Source: DASXQK01 sp963724385
GTDB taxonomy: Bacteria; Pseudomonadota; Alphaproteobacteria; Dongiales; Dongiaceae
NCBI GenBank assembly: GCA_963724385.1
Contig: CAVRUJ010000001.1
Coordinates: 1,054,001 to 1,118,000, forward strand
Reading direction: 5' to 3'
DNA: 64,000 bases
Positions within the stretch are counted from its first letter, which is position 1, and each line of letters starts with the position of its first letter. Position numbers and translations under genes: made by a program. The notes under the pieces are model-generated. The model was not told where the DNA came from. It did not search any database and saw only the letters and a list, made by a program, of their open reading frames with translations. Positions 43,066 to 51,978 of this stretch are shown here, piece by piece.

Positions 43066-44078
43066 CCGAGCCCGCCGAGTGCCACGGCCGTATCCAGCAT
43101 GCGATTGGAGAAGCCCCACTCGTTGTCATACCAGGACAGCACGCGGACCAGACGCCCGTCGATGACCTTGGTCTGCTTCACGTCGAAGATCGAGCTGGCG
43201 GGATTGTGGTTGAAGTCGCTGGAGACCAGCGGGTGATCGTTGATCGTGAGGATGCCCTTGAGCGGGCTGTTGGAGCCGGTCGCGGCATCGATCGCCGCCT
43301 GGTTCACTTCGGCCTCATTGGTAGCTTTCCTGGCGATGAACTTGAAGTCGATCAAGGAGACGTTGGGCGTGGGTACGCGGATCGCCGTGCCGTCGAGCTT
43401 GCCCTTCAGCTCCGGCAGCACGAGCCCGACCGCCTTGGCGGCACCGGTGGTCGTCGGAATGATCGAGAGCGCCGCGGCGCGTGCCCGATAGAGATCCTTG
43501 TGAAGCGTGTCCAGCACCGGCTGGTCGCCGGTGTAGCTGTGGATCGTGGTCATGAATCCCTGTTCGATGCCGACCGCCTTGTGCAGCACCGCGGCGACGG
43601 GAGCAAGACAGTTGGTAGTGCAGGACGCATTGGACACCACGATGTGGGATTTCTCGAGCTTGCTGTGGTTGACGCCATAGACGACCGTCAGATCGGCACC
43701 ATTCGCCGGCGCCGAGACGAGCACCCGCTTGGCGCCCGCCTTCAGGTGCGCGCTCGCCTTCTCCCGGTCCGCGAAAATGCCGGTACATTCCAGGGCCACA
43801 TCGACACCGAGCTTGGCCCAAGGCAGCTTGGCGGGATCGCGCTCGGCGGTCACCGTCATCCAGCCGCGCCCGGCATCCATGGCGCCTTCCTTGGTCTGCA
43901 CCGTGCCGAGGTAGGGACCATGGACCGAATCGTAGCGCAGCAGATGGGCGTTGGTTTCCACCGGCCCCAGATCGTTGAGGGCGACCACCTCCACGTCCTT
44001 GCGGTTTGATTCCAGGAGAGCGCGCAGCACCAAGCGCCCGATGCGCCCGAAGCCGTTGATGGCGACGCGAACCGGCAT
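43062..44078 (-). CDS. gap: Glyceraldehyde-3-phosphate dehydrogenase
   Basis: NAD-dependent enzyme of glycolysis, 338 residues. It shows VAINGFGRIGR, the catalytic Cys in SNASCTTNCLAP, the His in TTIHSYTGDQ and WYDNEWGFSNRM at the end. Asp/Asn-type residues after the second strand (ALNDL) suggest NAD, though NADP use is not excluded. Two in-frame ATGs exist (44084 and 44078); the second is better spaced from GGGAGGA. It lies directly after transketolase in a carbon-metabolism operon. Confidence 0.95.
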   Translation of the reverse strand: MPVRVAINGFGRIGRLVLRALLESNRKDVEVVALNDLGPVETNAHLLRYDSVHGPYLGTVQTKEGAMDAGRGWMTVTAERDPAKLPWAKLGVDVALECTGIFADREKASAHLKAGAKRVLVSAPANGADLTVVYGVNHSKLEKSHIVVSNASCTTNCLAPVAAVLHKAVGIEQGFMTTIHSYTGDQPVLDTLHKDLYRARAAALSIIPTTTGAAKAVGLVLPELKGKLDGTAIRVPTPNVSLIDFKFIARKATNEAEVNQAAIDAATGSNSPLKGILTINDHPLVSSDFNHNPASSIFDVKQTKVIDGRLVRVLSWYDNEWGFSNRMLDTAVALGGLG

Positions 44079-44092
44079 GGTCATTCCTCCCG

Positions 44093-46078
44093 TCAGAGCC
44101 TGGCCTTAACCGCCGCGGCGACGGCCTCGGCGGTGATTCCGAAATGCCTATAGAGATCGGGCGCCGGTGCGGAGGCGCCGAAGCCCGTCATCCCGATCAC
44201 GGCGGAAGCGTCGCCGACGTAGCGCTCCCAGCCGAACGGCGAGGCGGCCTCGACTGCCACGCGCGTCGCCTTGCGGCCCAGCACACGGCGGCGATAGGCC
44301 TCGGGCTGGGCGTCGAACAGCTCCCAGCAGGGCAGCGAGACGACCGCCGCGCCGACGCCGTCTTTCTTCAGCATCTCGCGGGCGGCCAGCGCAATGGATA
44401 CCTCCGAACCGGTGGCGAGGATGGTCGCCTGGCGTGGGCCTTCGGCACGGACCAGGAGGTAACCGCCGAGGGCCGATAGATTGGGCTTCTCGAACTTCTG
44501 CCTGACCGCCGGGAGCGCCTGGCGGCTGAGAGCGATGATCGAGGGGCGCCTCTCCTCGAGCGCTTGAGACCAGCATTCCACCGTCTCTACCGCGTCGGCC
44601 GGCCGGAACACCAGCAGGTTGGGGATCGCGCGCAAGGCGGCCAGATGCTCGATCGGCTGATGGGTGGGTCCGTCCTCGCCAAGGCCGATGGAATCATGGG
44701 TCATGACGAAGATGACCCGCTGGCTCATGAGCGCCGCGAGCCGGATCGCCGGCCGGCAGTAGTCGCTGAATACGAGGAAGGTTCCGCCATAGGGGATGAA
44801 GCCCCGGTGCAGCGCGATGCCGTTCATCGCCGCCGCCATGGCGTGCTCGCGCACGCCGTAATAGAGGTATCGCCCCTCGTATTTGGGCGGTGCCACGCCG
44901 GCCATGTCCTTGATCTTGGTGTTGTTCGAACCGGTCAGGTCGGCGGAACCGCCGATGAGCTCGGGCATCAAGGGGCCCAGGGCCTCAAGGAATTTCTGCG
45001 AGGATTGGCGGGTGGCGAGTTTCGGCGCTTCGGCGACGATCGCGCGCTTCAGGCGCAAGACGGCCTGATCGAATTCCGCCGGCAGATCGCCGGCAATCTG
45101 CCGATCGAAGGCCGCACGCTTGGCATGCGCCTCGCGGCGCGAACGCCACTCGGTGTTGAGAGCCGCACCGCGCGCGCCAAATCCGCGCCAGCAGGCGAGA
45201 ATCGGCGCCGGCACGACGAAGGGCGGATGGTTCCAGCCCAGTTTCTGCCTGGCGCCGGCGACCTCGTCCTTGCCCAGGGCCGAGCCATGGGCCGCGGCCG
45301 TGCCCGCCTTGGTTGGCGCCCCGTAGCCGATCACCGTGCGGCAGGCGATCAGGCTCGGCCGATCGCTTGCGATGGCGCGCGCAATCGCGCCCTCGATCGC
45401 CTGAGGGTCATGGCCGTCGATTGCTTCCGCAACCCAGCCGCTCGCCCGGAAGCGCATGAGCTGATCGTCGGAGACCGCGAGCGAGGTCGGACCGTCGATG
45501 GAGATTTGATTGTCGTCGAAGAGCACGATGAGCCGGTTCAGGCGTTGATGCCCGGCCAGCGAGATGGCCTCGTGGCTGATGCCTTCCATGAGGCAGCCGT
45601 CGCCGGCGAAGACGAAGGTGCGGTGATCGACCAGCTCGGCGCCGAAGCGCGCGGCCAGCATGCGCTCGGCCAGCGCCATGCCCACGGCGTTGGCCAGACC
45701 CTGGCCGAGTGGTCCGGTCGTCGTTTCGATGCCGGGCGCATGACCGAATTCGGGATGGCCCGGCGTCCGGCTGCCCAGTTGGCGGAAACGCTCCAACTCC
45801 CCGATAGTCATCTCGGGATAGCCGGTGAGATAGAGCAGGGCGTAGAGCAGCATCGAGCCGTGGCCGTTGGAGAGTACGAACCGGTCACGGTCGGGCCAGG
45901 CGGGGTCGGCCGGATCGAATTTGAGGAAGCGACGGAACAGCACCGTCGCCACGTCGGCCATGCCCATGGGCATTCCCGGGTGTCCGGAATTCGCCTTTTC
46001 CACCGCGTCCATGGCCAGCGCGCGGATGGCGTTGGCGAGGTCGCGGTGCTGGACAGCGGGGCTGAGGGAAGCGTCCAT
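44093..46078 (-). CDS. tkt: Transketolase
   Basis: Thiamine-diphosphate enzyme of the pentose phosphate (or Calvin) cycle, 661 residues. Motifs include AVEKANSGHPGMPMGMADVA, the cofactor motif GDGCLMEGISHEA with its distal Asn in FDDNQISIDGPT, and THDSIGLGEDGPTHQPIEHL in the pyrimidine domain. The start at 46078 (MDASLSPAV) is chosen because homology begins there. It is the first gene of the tkt-gap-hypothetical-fba-thiE-like run and is divergent from the DUF4164 gene. Confidence 0.95.
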   Translation of the reverse strand: MDASLSPAVQHRDLANAIRALAMDAVEKANSGHPGMPMGMADVATVLFRRFLKFDPADPAWPDRDRFVLSNGHGSMLLYALLYLTGYPEMTIGELERFRQLGSRTPGHPEFGHAPGIETTTGPLGQGLANAVGMALAERMLAARFGAELVDHRTFVFAGDGCLMEGISHEAISLAGHQRLNRLIVLFDDNQISIDGPTSLAVSDDQLMRFRASGWVAEAIDGHDPQAIEGAIARAIASDRPSLIACRTVIGYGAPTKAGTAAAHGSALGKDEVAGARQKLGWNHPPFVVPAPILACWRGFGARGAALNTEWRSRREAHAKRAAFDRQIAGDLPAEFDQAVLRLKRAIVAEAPKLATRQSSQKFLEALGPLMPELIGGSADLTGSNNTKIKDMAGVAPPKYEGRYLYYGVREHAMAAAMNGIALHRGFIPYGGTFLVFSDYCRPAIRLAALMSQRVIFVMTHDSIGLGEDGPTHQPIEHLAALRAIPNLLVFRPADAVETVECWSQALEERRPSIIALSRQALPAVRQKFEKPNLSALGGYLLVRAEGPRQATILATGSEVSIALAAREMLKKDGVGAAVVSLPCWELFDAQPEAYRRRVLGRKATRVAVEAASPFGWERYVGDASAVIGMTGFGASAPAPDLYRHFGITAEAVAAAVKARL

Positions 46079-46361
46079 GTCGGCCTCGGAACCTGGCCCC
46101 TCGTTTCTCGATCGAATGCTTCTCGGGCGATGAGCGTGGCGCCGAAGAGATCGCCGCGGTCTTAGAGATGGCGGCGCAACATGCCGTCCACTGCCATCAT
46201 CGTCAACTTGAGTCTTGTCGAGTCTGGGGCCTGCAACGGTCTCGTCCATCCATGGCGCGGCGCCCCACGGCTCGACGCATTGACGCCCACGGCCGGGGAG
46301 CCATATGATCCGCCACGTCAAGCACAGGCAGTAAAAGCTTGTCCGGGGTCGGAAATCCCAC

Positions 46362-46589
46362 GTGATCCTACGTCTCGCCCAGGCGCTCGACAGGATGGAT
46401 GCCGCCCTCAGTCGGTTGGAGGCGGCGACCAGCACGCGCGCCCAGGCCGCGGATGCCGATCGGGGCCGCGTTTCGTCGGAGATGCGTGAGCTGCGCGGAC
46501 GCAATGCAACGCTCCAGGCCGAGGCGCGCAATGTCGCGGCCCGACTCGATTCGGTCATCGAGCGCCTGAAGATCGTCGCGGAGGGATGA
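46362..46589 (+). CDS. DUF4164 family coiled-coil protein
   Basis: 75-residue all-helical protein from a GTG start, with AQALDRMDAALSRLEAATS followed by EMRELRGRNATLQAEARNVA. It fits the small DUF4164 family that sits before zapA in many alphaproteobacteria. A role next to ZapA at the division site is plausible but not shown. One base separates its stop from zapA. Confidence 0.75.
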   Translation: MILRLAQALDRMDAALSRLEAATSTRAQAADADRGRVSSEMRELRGRNATLQAEARNVAARLDSVIERLKIVAEG

Positions 46590-46590
46590 G

Positions 46591-46905
46591 ATGGGCAAAG
46601 TTCACATCGTCATCAATAACCGCGGTTATGACGTCGCCTGTGACGATGGCCAGGAAGGCGCGGTCGGCGAGCTGGCAAAGGATCTCGCACAGCGGGTCGA
46701 GCGCCTCGCGCAATCCGTCGGCCAGATCGGCGATGCGAGGCTGTTGTTGATGGCGGCCCTTCTGATTGCCGATGAGCTCTCCGCTGCCAAGGGGGAGCTG
46801 GCGCGGCTTGCCGGCGGCGACGGCGAAGAAGACAAGCTCGCGCAATCGCTGGAAATCCTGGCCAGCCGGGTGGAAGCTATTGCCGCCCGGGTGGAAGCCG
46901 CATAG
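46591..46905 (+). CDS. zapA: Cell division protein ZapA
   Basis: 104-residue FtsZ-associated protein. It has the globular N-terminal domain (VHIVINNRGYDVACDDGQEG) followed by the long helix typical of ZapA (AKDLAQRVERLAQSVGQIGDARLL, shown in part). ZapA bundles FtsZ filaments at the midcell ring. The conserved order zapA - 6S RNA - 5-formyltetrahydrofolate cyclo-ligase follows. Confidence 0.9.
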   Translation: MGKVHIVINNRGYDVACDDGQEGAVGELAKDLAQRVERLAQSVGQIGDARLLLMAALLIADELSAAKGELARLAGGDGEEDKLAQSLEILASRVEAIAARVEAA

Positions 46906-46909
46906 ATTT

Positions 46910-47055
46910 TCCCCGGGCGGGCGCTGTCGCGCATGACAGGCCGCTAAATCCCTGGGGCCAATAACAACCTCGAGGGAGCTGTCTCTACCGGGACCCTGGT
47001 CTCGGCATATGGCGCCCACCTGCATTGGCAGGCCACAGAGGATCACGACGTGCCA
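46910..47055 (+). ncRNA. ssrS: 6S RNA (ssrS), inferred from position and sequence
   Basis: The 144-bp gap between zapA and the 5-FCL gene is where 6S RNA lies in most proteobacteria. The sequence has features I associate with alphaproteobacterial 6S RNA: GGGAGCTGTCTCTACCGGGA, then GGCATATGGCGCCCACCTGC and a terminal CCTGC/GCAGG hairpin. 6S RNA mimics an open promoter and binds the housekeeping RNA polymerase. Ends are approximate; the 3' end may overlap the GTG start of the next gene. Confidence 0.7.
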
Positions 47056-47658
47056 TCGGCTCTGACGGCTCCGCCCGCTTCTATCCTGCAAGACAAGGTC
47101 GAGTTCCGCCGGAAAGCTTTCGCGCGGCGCCAGGCGCTGGCTCGCGACGAGCCACCGTCCGCGGCAGGCGCCAAGGCGGCGACTCTTCTGCTGGCCGGAA
47201 TCGCGGTCGCGCCCGGCAGCGTCGTCTCTGCCTATTGGCCAATGGGCGATGAAATCGACCCGCGCCCTCTGATGAAACGCCTGCATGAAGCGGGGATCGC
47301 GATCGGCCTGCCGGTGGTGGTGGCCAAGGGTGCGCCGCTCCTGTTCCGCCGCTGGCGGCCGGGCACGCGGCTGGTTCCCGGCGGCTTCAAGACGGAAGTG
47401 CCCTCGCCGGAGGAGCCGGAACTGACGCCGAATTTGCTCGTCGTGCCACTGCTTGCCTTCGATCGTCAGGGTTACCGTCTCGGTTATGGCGGAGGTTTCT
47501 ACGACCGGACGCTGGCCAAGCTGCGGAGCGCCGGCGGCGCCGTGACCGCCGTCGGCTTCGCCTATGCCGGGCAGGAGGTCGAGGCGGTGCCGCGCGCCGG
47601 CTACGACCAGCGCCTCGACTGGCTCGCGACCGAGCGTTCCTTGCAGAAGATCGCCTGA
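47050..47658 (+). CDS. 5-formyltetrahydrofolate cyclo-ligase
   Basis: Converts 5-formyl-THF to 5,10-methenyl-THF using ATP. The 202-residue protein has the N-terminal basic segment (KVEFRRKAFARRQAL), PLLAFDRQGYRLGYGGGFYDRTL (shown in part; the GYGGGFYDR motif is diagnostic) and a C-terminal VGFAYAGQ strand. The GTG start at 47050 is the longest open choice and places the gene right after the 6S RNA. The YmdB gene follows by 8 bp. Confidence 0.9.
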   Translation: MPSALTAPPASILQDKVEFRRKAFARRQALARDEPPSAAGAKAATLLLAGIAVAPGSVVSAYWPMGDEIDPRPLMKRLHEAGIAIGLPVVVAKGAPLLFRRWRPGTRLVPGGFKTEVPSPEEPELTPNLLVVPLLAFDRQGYRLGYGGGFYDRTLAKLRSAGGAVTAVGFAYAGQEVEAVPRAGYDQRLDWLATERSLQKIA

Positions 47659-47666
47659 GGCTAGCC

Positions 47667-48479
47667 ATGCGGCTTCTGTTCCTCGGCGATCTGGTCGGCC
47701 GCGCGGGGCGAGCGGCGGTGATCGAGCAGCTGCCGCGCCTGCGCCGGGAACTCGCCCTCGATTTCGTGATCGTCAACGGCGAGAACGCCGCCGGCGGTTT
47801 CGGCATCACCGAGCAGATCTGCAACCAGCTTTACGCCGCCGGCACCGACGTCATCACCACCGGCAACCATGTTTGGGACCAGAAGGAGACGACCGGCTTC
47901 ATCGACCGGCATCCCCGCCTGCTTCGTCCCGACAACTTCCCGCCCGGCACGCCCGGCCGCGGCTTCGGCCTGTTCGAGACCGCCGGGGGAAAACGCGTCC
48001 TGGTGGTGAACGTGATGGGGCGTCTCTTCATGGATGCCCTCGACGATCCCTTTGCCGCCGTCGCCCACCGACTCTCGGGCTATCGGCTCGGCGAAACGGC
48101 GGACGCGATCCTGATCAACGTCCATGCCGAAGCGACCAGCGAGAAGCAGGCCATGGGGCATTTCCTGGACGGCCGGGTCAGCGTCGTGGTCGGCACCCAC
48201 ACTCATGTGCCTACGTCCGACGCGCGCATCTTTTCCGGCGGCACCGCATTCATGACCGATGCCGGCATGTGCGGCGACTACGATTCGGTCATCGGCATGG
48301 ACAAGGCGGCGCCCATCGCCCGCTTTACCACCAAGCTGCCGACCGAGCGGATGGTGCCGGCTGCGGGGCCGGCGACCCTTTCGGGCCTCTTCGTCGAAAC
48401 CGACGACCAGACGGGCCTGGCGCGCGTTGCCCAGGCCTTCCGCGAAGGCGGCGCTCTGGCGCCCGCCCGCCCGGCCTAG
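47667..48479 (+). CDS. YmdB family metallophosphoesterase (TIGR00282)
   Basis: 270-residue calcineurin-like phosphoesterase. Di-metal ligands are visible: GDLVGRAGR, NGENAAGGFGIT, TGNHVWD and GTHTHVPTSDARI. In Bacillus YmdB hydrolyses cyclic nucleotides and affects biofilm switching; the role in alphaproteobacteria is unclear. It is translated with the 5-FCL gene (8-bp gap) and is followed by a 165-bp space before yebC. Confidence 0.9.
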   Translation: MRLLFLGDLVGRAGRAAVIEQLPRLRRELALDFVIVNGENAAGGFGITEQICNQLYAAGTDVITTGNHVWDQKETTGFIDRHPRLLRPDNFPPGTPGRGFGLFETAGGKRVLVVNVMGRLFMDALDDPFAAVAHRLSGYRLGETADAILINVHAEATSEKQAMGHFLDGRVSVVVGTHTHVPTSDARIFSGGTAFMTDAGMCGDYDSVIGMDKAAPIARFTTKLPTERMVPAAGPATLSGLFVETDDQTGLARVAQAFREGGALAPARPA

Positions 48480-48644
48480 CCGAGATGCCGCCGCGACTGG
48501 CGGAAGTCCTTGGCAGAAGGGCAGAATCCGGTTAGAACCCGCCCAATTCTTGCCATATTGGCGCTTTAACCGTTACCAGGGCTTGGCCTCCGTCGTCCGG
48601 CTGTGGATGCGTCGGCCTCGTTACTGATTCGGGGTCCAGGAAAG

Positions 48645-49394
48645 ATGTCCGGTCACTCCCAATTCAAGAACATCATGTACCGCAAGGGTGCGCAGGACGC
48701 GAAGCGCGCCAAGATCTTCACCAAGCTGATCCGCGAGCTGACCACGGCCGCGCGCAGCGGCCTGCCCGACCCCAATTCCAATCCGCGGTTGCGCGCCGCC
48801 GTCTTGGCGGCGCGGGCGGCGAACATGTCGAAGGATACGGTCGAGCGCGCGATCAAGCGGGGTGCGGGCGGCGAGGACGCGACCAACTATGAGGAGATGC
48901 GCTACGAAGGCTATGGTCCGGGTGGGGTTGCCGTCATCGTCGAAGTCCTGACCGACAACCGCAACCGCACCGCTTCCGACATCCGCTCGGCCTTCAGCAA
49001 GCACGGCGGTGCGCTGGGCGAGACCAACAGCGTTTCCTTCATGTTCGAGCGCAAGGGCGTCGTGCGCTATCCGGCCAAGGCGGCCAGTGCGGACGCGTTC
49101 TTCGAGGCGGCCTTGGAGGCCGGCGCCGACAACGTGGAAAGCGATGCCGACTTCCACGAGGCGACGAGCGCCCCCGAAAGTTTCGCCCAGCTGCGCGATC
49201 GCCTGGAGGCGAAATTCGGACCGCCGGTGGAGGCGCGCTTGCAGTGGCGGCCCCTCTCGAGCGTGCCCGCCGAGGGCGACAACGCCGAACGCCTGCTGAA
49301 GCTCATCGACGCCCTGGAGGACAACGACGACGTGCAGACGGTTGCGGCGAATTTCGAGATCGCCGACGACGTCCTGGCCCGGCTGACGGCCTAA
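48645..49394 (+). CDS. yebC: YebC/PmpR family transcriptional/translation factor
   Basis: 249-residue YebC protein. The start MSGHSQFKNIMYRKGAQDAK is diagnostic, as are NMSKDTVERAIKRGAG, YEGYGPGGVAVIVEVLTDN and GALGETNSVSFMF. YebC proteins are reported as DNA-binding regulators and, more recently, as helping translation of proline-rich stretches. Its place directly before ruvCAB is conserved. ATG 48645 follows AGGAAAG. Confidence 0.93.
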   Translation: MSGHSQFKNIMYRKGAQDAKRAKIFTKLIRELTTAARSGLPDPNSNPRLRAAVLAARAANMSKDTVERAIKRGAGGEDATNYEEMRYEGYGPGGVAVIVEVLTDNRNRTASDIRSAFSKHGGALGETNSVSFMFERKGVVRYPAKAASADAFFEAALEAGADNVESDADFHEATSAPESFAQLRDRLEAKFGPPVEARLQWRPLSSVPAEGDNAERLLKLIDALEDNDDVQTVAANFEIADDVLARLTA

Positions 49395-49417
49395 GCCCAA
49401 GGGAGTTGACTTACAGG

Positions 49418-49921
49418 ATGCGCCTCATCGGTCTCGATCCCGGGCTGCGCAATACGGGCTGGGGCATCATCGAGTCCAGCGGCTCGCGGCTCAGCTACGT
49501 CGCCGACGGCGCGGTGCACACGGATTCCGACCGTCCGCTCGCCGAGCGCCTGGTCCAGCTCCACGAAGGCCTCACCGCGGTAATCGCCGCATACCGGCCG
49601 GTCGCGGCCGCGGTGGAGGAGACCTTCGTCAACAAGAACCCCACGTCAACCCTGAAACTGGGGCTCGCCCGCGGCGTGGCGCTTCTGGTGCCGGCACTCG
49701 CCGGGCTCACGGTCGCCGAATATCCCGCCAACCTCGTGAAGAAATCCGTGGTCGGCGCCGGCCATGCCGGCAAGGAGCAGGTCCAGGCCATGGTCCGCAT
49801 CCTGCTGCCGGGCTGCCTGACCGAGACCGCCGATGCCGCCGATGCGCTGGCCGTGGCCATCTGTCACGCCCATCACGCCGAGACCGCAGCGCGCTGGCTG
49901 ACGCCCGAGGTCCCGGCATGA
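49418..49921 (+). CDS. ruvC: Holliday junction endonuclease RuvC
   Basis: 167-residue resolvase. The acidic catalytic residues are in GLDPGLRNTGWG, VEETFVN and DAADALAVAICHAH. It cuts Holliday junctions symmetrically with RuvAB. ATG 49418 lies downstream of GGGAG; the long open frame upstream is yebC in another reading frame. The stop overlaps the ruvA start by four bases. Confidence 0.95.
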   Translation: MRLIGLDPGLRNTGWGIIESSGSRLSYVADGAVHTDSDRPLAERLVQLHEGLTAVIAAYRPVAAAVEETFVNKNPTSTLKLGLARGVALLVPALAGLTVAEYPANLVKKSVVGAGHAGKEQVQAMVRILLPGCLTETADAADALAVAICHAHHAETAARWLTPEVPA

Positions 49922-50511
49922 TCGCCAAGCTTGCAGGGCTGCTCGACCAGGCCGGAGGCGATTCCGCCGTGATCGATGTCGGCGGGGTGGGCTACCTGGT
50001 CTTCTGCTCGGCCCGCACGCTTGCCCGGATGCCGGCCAAGGGCGCCCCGGTCTCGCTGCTGATCGAGACCCATGTCCGCGAAGACCACATCCATCTTTAC
50101 GGCTTCGCCGAGCCGGCCGAGCGCGACTGGTTCCGCTTGCTCACCACCGTCCAGGGCGTAGGCGCGAAGCTGGCGCTTGCCGTGCTCGGCGTGCTGGGAC
50201 CTGAAGATCTGATGCGGGCCATTGCCGCCGCCGACAAGGTGAGCCTCGCGCGCGCGCCCGGCGTCGGCCAGAAGCTGGCCCAGCGCATCGCGACCGAGCT
50301 CAAGGATAAAGTCCGCGCCGTCGCTCTCGGGCCGGCTGCGGCCGAGCTGCCCCAGCGCGGGAGCGAAGCGGACGCCGTCTCGGCCCTGGTCAACCTCGGC
50401 TATCGGCGGGCCGAGGCCTTCGACGCCGTGATCGAGGCGGCGCGGCTCTTGGGCGCAAGCGCGCCGGTTGACGCCCTCATTCGCGCCGGCTTGAAGGAAC
50501 TCTCGCAATGA
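49918..50511 (+). CDS. ruvA: Holliday junction branch migration protein RuvA
   Basis: 197 residues: an N-terminal OB fold (MIAKLAGLLDQAGGDSAVID), a helix-hairpin-helix region (VQGVGAKLALAVLG and APGVGQKLAQRIATELKDK) that binds junction DNA, and a short C-terminal domain that contacts RuvB. Four-base overlaps with both ruvC and ruvB give a tightly coupled cassette. Confidence 0.95.
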   Translation: MIAKLAGLLDQAGGDSAVIDVGGVGYLVFCSARTLARMPAKGAPVSLLIETHVREDHIHLYGFAEPAERDWFRLLTTVQGVGAKLALAVLGVLGPEDLMRAIAAADKVSLARAPGVGQKLAQRIATELKDKVRAVALGPAAAELPQRGSEADAVSALVNLGYRRAEAFDAVIEAARLLGASAPVDALIRAGLKELSQ

Positions 50512-51560
50512 CCGGCCCGCGCATGGTGGCGGCGGAACCGGTGGCCGAGGATCGGGCAGATGTCGGCCTGCGCCCGCAATCGCTCGGCGAGTTCGTCGGC
50601 CAGGAGCAGCTCCGCGCGAACCTCAAGGTGTTCATCGCCGCCGCCCGCTCCCGCGGCGAGGCCCTGGACCATGTGCTGTTCTTCGGGCCTCCCGGCCTCG
50701 GCAAGACGACGCTGGCCCAGATCGTCGCCCGCGAACTCGGCGTCAACTTCCGTGCCACCTCGGGCCCGGTCATCGCGCGCGCCGGCGACCTCGCCGCGCT
50801 GCTGACCAATCTGGGGCCGCGCGACGTGCTGTTCATCGATGAGATCCATCGCCTCGCCCCGGCGGTCGAGGAGATCCTCTATCCCGCCATGGAGGATTTC
50901 CAGCTCGACCTCATCATCGGCGAGGGCCCGGCGGCGCGCTCGGTGCGGATCGACCTGCCGCCTTTCACGCTCATCGGGGCGACGACGCGTTCCGGCCTCA
51001 TTACGACGCCGCTGCGCGAACGCTTCGGCATTCCCATGCGTCTCCAGTTCTACACGCCCGCGGAGTTGGAACGGATTCTCCGGCGCGGCGCAGAACTTCT
51101 CGGCATGAGGCTCACGCAAGAGGGCGCGGCGGAGATCGCCAGACGCGCCCGGGGCACGCCCCGGGTCGCGGGCCGGCTATTGCGCCGGGTGCGGGATTTC
51201 GCGGCCGTGGCCGGCGACGGCGAGGTGAACGCGGTCATCGCCGATGCGGCGCTGACGCGTCTGGAAGTCGACGGCCGCGGGCTCGACGCGATGGACCGGC
51301 GCTATCTCGGCTGCATCGTCGAGAACTACGGCGGCGGTCCGGTGGGCGTCGAAACGCTTGCCGCTGCCCTTTCCGAGCAGCGCGACGTCATCGAAGAGGT
51401 GATCGAGCCCTATCTCATCCAGGAGGGGCTCCTGCAACGCACGCCCCGGGGCCGCATGGTGGCATCGGGCGGCTACCGCTATCTGGGGCTGCCCGAGCCT
51501 TCTCGAGCCGGCCAGCTCGATCTGCTCGGCGAGACGGGTGGGGAGGGCGTGGATGCCTGA
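50508..51560 (+). CDS. ruvB: Holliday junction branch migration ATPase RuvB
   Basis: 350-residue AAA+ motor. Walker A FFGPPGLGKTTLAQ and Walker B VLFIDEIHRL are clear, followed by sensor 1 LIGATTRSGLI and the C-terminal winged helix (PYLIQEGLLQRTPRGRM). RuvB drives branch migration on RuvA-bound junctions. The last seven bases overlap the ybgC start. Confidence 0.96.
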   Translation: MTGPRMVAAEPVAEDRADVGLRPQSLGEFVGQEQLRANLKVFIAAARSRGEALDHVLFFGPPGLGKTTLAQIVARELGVNFRATSGPVIARAGDLAALLTNLGPRDVLFIDEIHRLAPAVEEILYPAMEDFQLDLIIGEGPAARSVRIDLPPFTLIGATTRSGLITTPLRERFGIPMRLQFYTPAELERILRRGAELLGMRLTQEGAAEIARRARGTPRVAGRLLRRVRDFAAVAGDGEVNAVIADAALTRLEVDGRGLDAMDRRYLGCIVENYGGGPVGVETLAAALSEQRDVIEEVIEPYLIQEGLLQRTPRGRMVASGGYRYLGLPEPSRAGQLDLLGETGGEGVDA

Positions 51561-51975
51561 GGTCCACAGTTTTCCAATCCGCGTCTACTACGAGGATACC
51601 GACGCCGCCGGCATGGTCTACTACGCCAACTACCTGAAATTCGCCGAGCGGGCGCGCACCGAGTTGCTGCGCGCTTCGGGCTCCAGCCATCGCGAAATGA
51701 TCGAGACCTTCGACACCGCGTTTGCGGTCAGCCGCTGCGAGGTCGACTATCTGAGGCCCGCCCTCTTGGACGATCTCCTGACCGTGGAGACCCGGGTCAC
51801 CGAAGTCGGCGCCGCCGTCGTCCGCCTGGACCAGCGCGTGCTGCGCGGCGAGGAACTCCTTGCCCGGCTCGCCATCCGCGTCGCCTGCCTCAATCGCAAG
51901 GGTCGGCCGCAGCGCCTGCCCGATCCCGTGAGAGAGGCGCTCTCTGCCTACCGCATTTCCGAGGAGCTCGTTTAG
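51553..51975 (+). CDS. ybgC: Tol-Pal-associated acyl-CoA thioesterase YbgC
   Basis: 140-residue hot-dog-fold thioesterase. The catalytic motif YYEDTDAAGMVYYANYLKF is present, with ERARTEL following. YbgC hydrolyses acyl-CoA and is conserved at the head of tol operons; its link to envelope function is not settled. ATG 51553, with GGGAGGG upstream, is better than the longer GTG option at 51538. It ends three bases before tolQ. Confidence 0.93.
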   Translation: MPEVHSFPIRVYYEDTDAAGMVYYANYLKFAERARTELLRASGSSHREMIETFDTAFAVSRCEVDYLRPALLDDLLTVETRVTEVGAAVVRLDQRVLRGEELLARLAIRVACLNRKGRPQRLPDPVREALSAYRISEELV

Positions 51976-51978
51976 TCC

